Assembly: GCF_019084545.1 (NCBI RefSeq)
Contig: NZ_JAHREP010000024.1
Location: forward strand, 1-64,000
Reading direction: 5' to 3'
DNA length: 64,000 bases
Source: Marinobacterium ramblicola
GTDB taxonomy: Bacteria > Pseudomonadota > Gammaproteobacteria > Pseudomonadales > Balneatricaceae
A program made the translations under genes and the position numbers. This document shows positions 61,689-64,000 of the stretch, in pieces (position 1 is the stretch's first letter; the number at the start of each line of letters is the position of its first letter). The notes beneath the pieces are model-generated. The model saw only the letters and a program-made list of their open reading frames with translations. It ran no database searches and was not told the DNA's origin.

Positions 61689-62486
61689 TCAGGAGTGCGT
61701 GATCCCGGCCCGCTCCTGCAGGCAGGCTATCCGCTTCAGCACCCAGTCCGGATCGTCGTGGGTCAGGTCGTGTCCGGCCCAGGGGTGGGCATCGAGTGTT
61801 ATCCCCCAGCGCCTGGCGATGGCGGCGCTGCAGGCGGGATTGACCAAGCGGTCGCCACGCCCGCAGAGGATCAGGGCGTTGGGCAGAGGTGCTGCTGACG
61901 GAGCGCGATAGCGGGCGGCGGAATAGAGTTGACGGCCGAAGTTGCTGCGGCGCAGCGGGCATTCATGAGCGAAGCCGGCCCATGCGGCCAGGGTTTCGCG
62001 GCGATCGCCCGAGCGCTGGCAGATCAGATCGAAGATCACCCCTTCGCGTTTGACTGTTGGCATGGCCAGCGAGGCGAGCACCTTACACAGCGCAGGCGGT
62101 CTGAGTCGCTGCCAGGGGAGACTGAAATTGGCGAAACTGGAGTTGATCAGCACCAACACGCCGACCTCCTGTGGATAGCAGCTGGCCCATTCGGTGGCGA
62201 TCATGCCGCCCATCGATAACCCGAGCAGGTTGAATGGCCCGGTTTCGTTCAGCTCGCTGCGCACCGATTCCAGTGTGCCGTGGATATCCTGCGGGCTGGT
62301 ATCCCGATATCGATAGCCGTTGCCGGGTGTGTCGGGGCAGATGACGCGGGTGTTCAGTTGCTCCGCGAGCCGCTGTGGAAAACTGCCCCAGTGACGCTGT
62401 TCGCGCGCCAGACCGCGCAGTAGTACCCAGGGTATTGTCGATGGCTCGGCCGGTTGGGCCGGCTTGTACTCGACGGGGCCGCTCAT
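61689..62486 (-). CDS. Alpha/beta-fold hydrolase
   Basis: The 265-residue protein has the oxyanion region WVLLRGLAREQRHWG, the nucleophile elbow LLGLSMGGMIA with S91, the acidic residue in LILCGRGDRLVNP, and the histidine in PWAGHDLTHDDP. These define an alpha/beta hydrolase, probably a cytoplasmic esterase-like enzyme of unknown substrate. Its ATG overlaps the end of the M14 peptidase gene by four bases, so the two are translationally coupled. No signal peptide. Confidence 0.9.
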   Translation of the reverse strand: MSGPVEYKPAQPAEPSTIPWVLLRGLAREQRHWGSFPQRLAEQLNTRVICPDTPGNGYRYRDTSPQDIHGTLESVRSELNETGPFNLLGLSMGGMIATEWASCYPQEVGVLVLINSSFANFSLPWQRLRPPALCKVLASLAMPTVKREGVIFDLICQRSGDRRETLAAWAGFAHECPLRRSNFGRQLYSAARYRAPSAAPLPNALILCGRGDRLVNPACSAAIARRWGITLDAHPWAGHDLTHDDPDWVLKRIACLQERAGITHS

Positions 62487-63574
62487 GCTCTGTGCTCCCG
62501 TTTCAGCCAGCGGCGCTCGGCATAACGCTGGTGACGTGCATGGCCGGGGCGATCCGGCATCCAGTTCTGCCAGGAGCTGACCGCACTGATCAGGAAATCG
62601 AGCAGCAGATAGTGGCGGCGCAGGGTGCGGCGCTGACGGTGTGGCACCGTGGGGTTGAACAATCCCGTGTAGCTGGTGATCTGGCTCAGGTTCTTTTTCA
62701 CCCAGAGCCAGGAGCCCATTTCCAGGGTCAGTGGCAAGAACACCGAGCTGTGCTGTTTCAGGTGTTCGCGGTAGAGGTAATCCCAGAGGTCGCCGTGGCT
62801 GCAGTAGTGGTGGAACTGGGGTTCGAACAGATAGGTATGATGCGGGTGGGCGCGCTCGAATAACCTGATCATCGCGTGCAGCTCTGCCGCATGCTCCATC
62901 AACTGATGCCGTCCGGCATAGGGGAACCAGATTCTGTCACGCATGCCGAAGCCGGAGTGGCAATCCAGTGACAGGATAAAGGGGGCTCGCGCGGTCTGCT
63001 CCTGAATATAGCGGCACAGCTGTTGCGCTTCGGCTTGCATGGGGGCTTGTGTCTTGCCCCGGTACCAGGGCAACCAGCGTCCCAAACGGTGGCCGCAGAT
63101 CGGCCAGGGGTGGGGCAGATCCGCGTCGATGGGGGCGTTACGCATCAGATCGACGCCATTGCCGTTACTGCGCCAGCCACGTGCCATGCCCACCGGGTTG
63201 ATCATCGGCAGGATGAGCAGTCGCATCTGCGACAGCCGGTGCTGCAAGCTCTTATCCCAGCGGAAGCGGTAGATCAGGGTGCCGAGTTCGGCCAGCAGCA
63301 GTTGAGTACCGATGCGTTCGATACCGTGGATACCGCCACAGAGGATCAGCACCGGCAGGTCGGGGTTGTCACTGCCGAGTTCCAGCGCGTACAGCGGTAA
63401 ATGTTGGTCGCCATCCGCCAGTTCGGCGAGCACCCGGCTGCGGACGATGCCGGCGCCTTTGTTGAGCAGACGTTCGAGCAGGCACAGCTCAGGCAGACGC
63501 TGCCGACAATACTCAGCTCGTGCGCGGTGCGCCCCGCTGTGATCGCCAAGATCCGCTTCCAACTGACTTCCCAT
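62483..63574 (-). CDS. M14-family zinc carboxypeptidase-like protein
   Basis: The 363-residue protein has zinc-ligand motif H83-x-x-E86 in GGIHGIERIGTQ, later LDCHSGFGMRD with the second histidine, and the catalytic glutamate in LTLEMGSW. Other M14 blocks are RLLILPMINPVGMARGWRSN and NGVDLMRNAP. It lacks a signal peptide, so it would act in the cytoplasm, perhaps on peptides or cell-wall fragments imported by the adjacent binding-protein system. It starts 59 bases after the partial solute-binding protein gene and overlaps the hydrolase. Confidence 0.85.
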   Translation of the reverse strand: MGSQLEADLGDHSGAHRARAEYCRQRLPELCLLERLLNKGAGIVRSRVLAELADGDQHLPLYALELGSDNPDLPVLILCGGIHGIERIGTQLLLAELGTLIYRFRWDKSLQHRLSQMRLLILPMINPVGMARGWRSNGNGVDLMRNAPIDADLPHPWPICGHRLGRWLPWYRGKTQAPMQAEAQQLCRYIQEQTARAPFILSLDCHSGFGMRDRIWFPYAGRHQLMEHAAELHAMIRLFERAHPHHTYLFEPQFHHYCSHGDLWDYLYREHLKQHSSVFLPLTLEMGSWLWVKKNLSQITSYTGLFNPTVPHRQRRTLRRHYLLLDFLISAVSSWQNWMPDRPGHARHQRYAERRWLKREHRA

Positions 63575-63633
63575 CCTCTACCGCCTCTGTCTGGATATCT
63601 CCCCTGAAGGCAGTGTAGACGTATAGCGCCGCT

Positions 63634-64000
63634 CTATTGGGTCCAATAGATATCTTCGAGCACGAATGCCGGGATGGGGCTTTTCTCCCAGAGGCCCGCG
63701 AGATCCCGGTGCATCAGATTCTGTTCCGGGCGCATGAACAGGAAAACGTTGACCGCGTCCTCGGTGATGCGGCGCTGGGCATCGCCAAGTCGCGCATTCA
63801 GTTCCGTCTCGCTGCGCGCATTGAGTACCTGGCCCCAGATCGCCTTGAAACCGGCGTTCGCGTAGTTGAAGTAGTAGTTATCGCGGGCGTAGATGTTCAG
63901 ATCCATCGGCTCCACGTGCATGATCAGGGTCAGTGCGTAGTCCCGCTCCTTGAACACGCTCTGCATCCACTCCTTCCACTCCAGCTGTTTCAACTCGACG
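63634..64000 (-). CDS. C-terminal part of a peptide/nickel-type ABC solute-binding protein (cut by window edge)
   Basis: Only the last 120 or so residues are visible; the frame continues past base 64000. The end reads LEWKEWMQSVFKERDYALTLIMHVEPMDLNIYARDNYYFNYANAGF, typical of the C-terminal lobe of family 5 binding proteins that deliver peptides or nickel. It ends FVLEDIYWTQ. Its stop is followed by the M14 peptidase gene 59 bases later on the same strand, which hints at an uptake-and-hydrolysis operon. The signal peptide, permease genes and true start are outside the window. Confidence 0.8.
   Translation of the reverse strand, partial: VELKQLEWKEWMQSVFKERDYALTLIMHVEPMDLNIYARDNYYFNYANAGFKAIWGQVLNARSETELNARLGDAQRRITEDAVNVFLFMRPEQNLMHRDLAGLWEKSPIPAFVLEDIYWTQ

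Overview
The window is a stretch of GC-rich bacterial chromosome from a gammaproteobacterium. The succinylase lysine pathway (dapC-dapD-dapE), LetAB-type MCE proteins, GreB, ZntB, YbiT, RhlE, a class II fumarase and many c-di-GMP proteins all fit that class. A Tat-exported sulfite dehydrogenase with its own cytochrome c, next to a TauE/SafE-type exporter, points to a sulfur-oxidising lineage. A Chromatiales-like relative is my guess from gene content, not a computed placement. No phage, transposase, CRISPR array or rRNA is visible. Only the first element (tRNA-Lys) and the last (a solute-binding protein) are cut by the window edges.

Layout. 1-3.9 kb: tRNA-Lys, greB, a DMT exporter, zntB and two small unknowns. 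4.0-8.7 kb: a minus-strand run dapC, ArsC-like yffB, dapD, dapE, rlmA. 8.9-15.6 kb: a glycerophosphodiesterase, then fumC, an RND pump and its adaptor. 15.8-22.3 kb: a hydrolase and a P-loop kinase, then a minus-strand MCE operon (two half-size LetA proteins, seven-domain LetB, a lipoprotein). 22.4-24.8 kb: pdxH, then an AT-rich patch with tiny genes. 24.8-31.2 kb: a giant DUF2339 membrane protein, several small conserved proteins and a TSUP exporter. 31.5-37.8 kb: sulfite dehydrogenase plus cytochrome c, argD behind a possible attenuator, a membrane C13 peptidase, msrBA and arfB. 37.9-46.8 kb: two c-di-GMP proteins, ybiT, rhlE, a TraB/GumN protein and a DsbA-family protein. 46.8-53.8 kb: a Zur-box-linked peptide/nickel-type ABC transporter, a GlxA regulator and a methyltransferase. 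54-60.4 kb: a MASE1 diguanylate cyclase, an Aer-like receptor and a decayed diguanylate cyclase. 60.5-64 kb: a DUF4432 epimerase-like protein, a hydrolase, an M14 peptidase and a partial solute-binding protein.

The least ordinary material is between or in front of genes. (i) Two long palindromic elements (2133-2275 and 9652-9744) share a similar core but carry different, locus-specific, near-perfect arms. (ii) A 51-bp repeat occurs as a tandem pair at 30.3 kb and once, inverted, at 34.6 kb. (iii) A 28-codon leader ORF ending in four arginine codons precedes an intrinsic terminator upstream of argD, which suggests arginine-responsive attenuation. (iv) The leader of the ABC transporter operon combines a Zur-like box with a hairpin that buries the ribosome-binding site. 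These are inferences from reading the sequence; no search or folding program was run.

Many starts were moved inward from the longest frame where a Shine-Dalgarno site, family alignment from memory or a signal peptide favoured it; the choice is stated in each entry.
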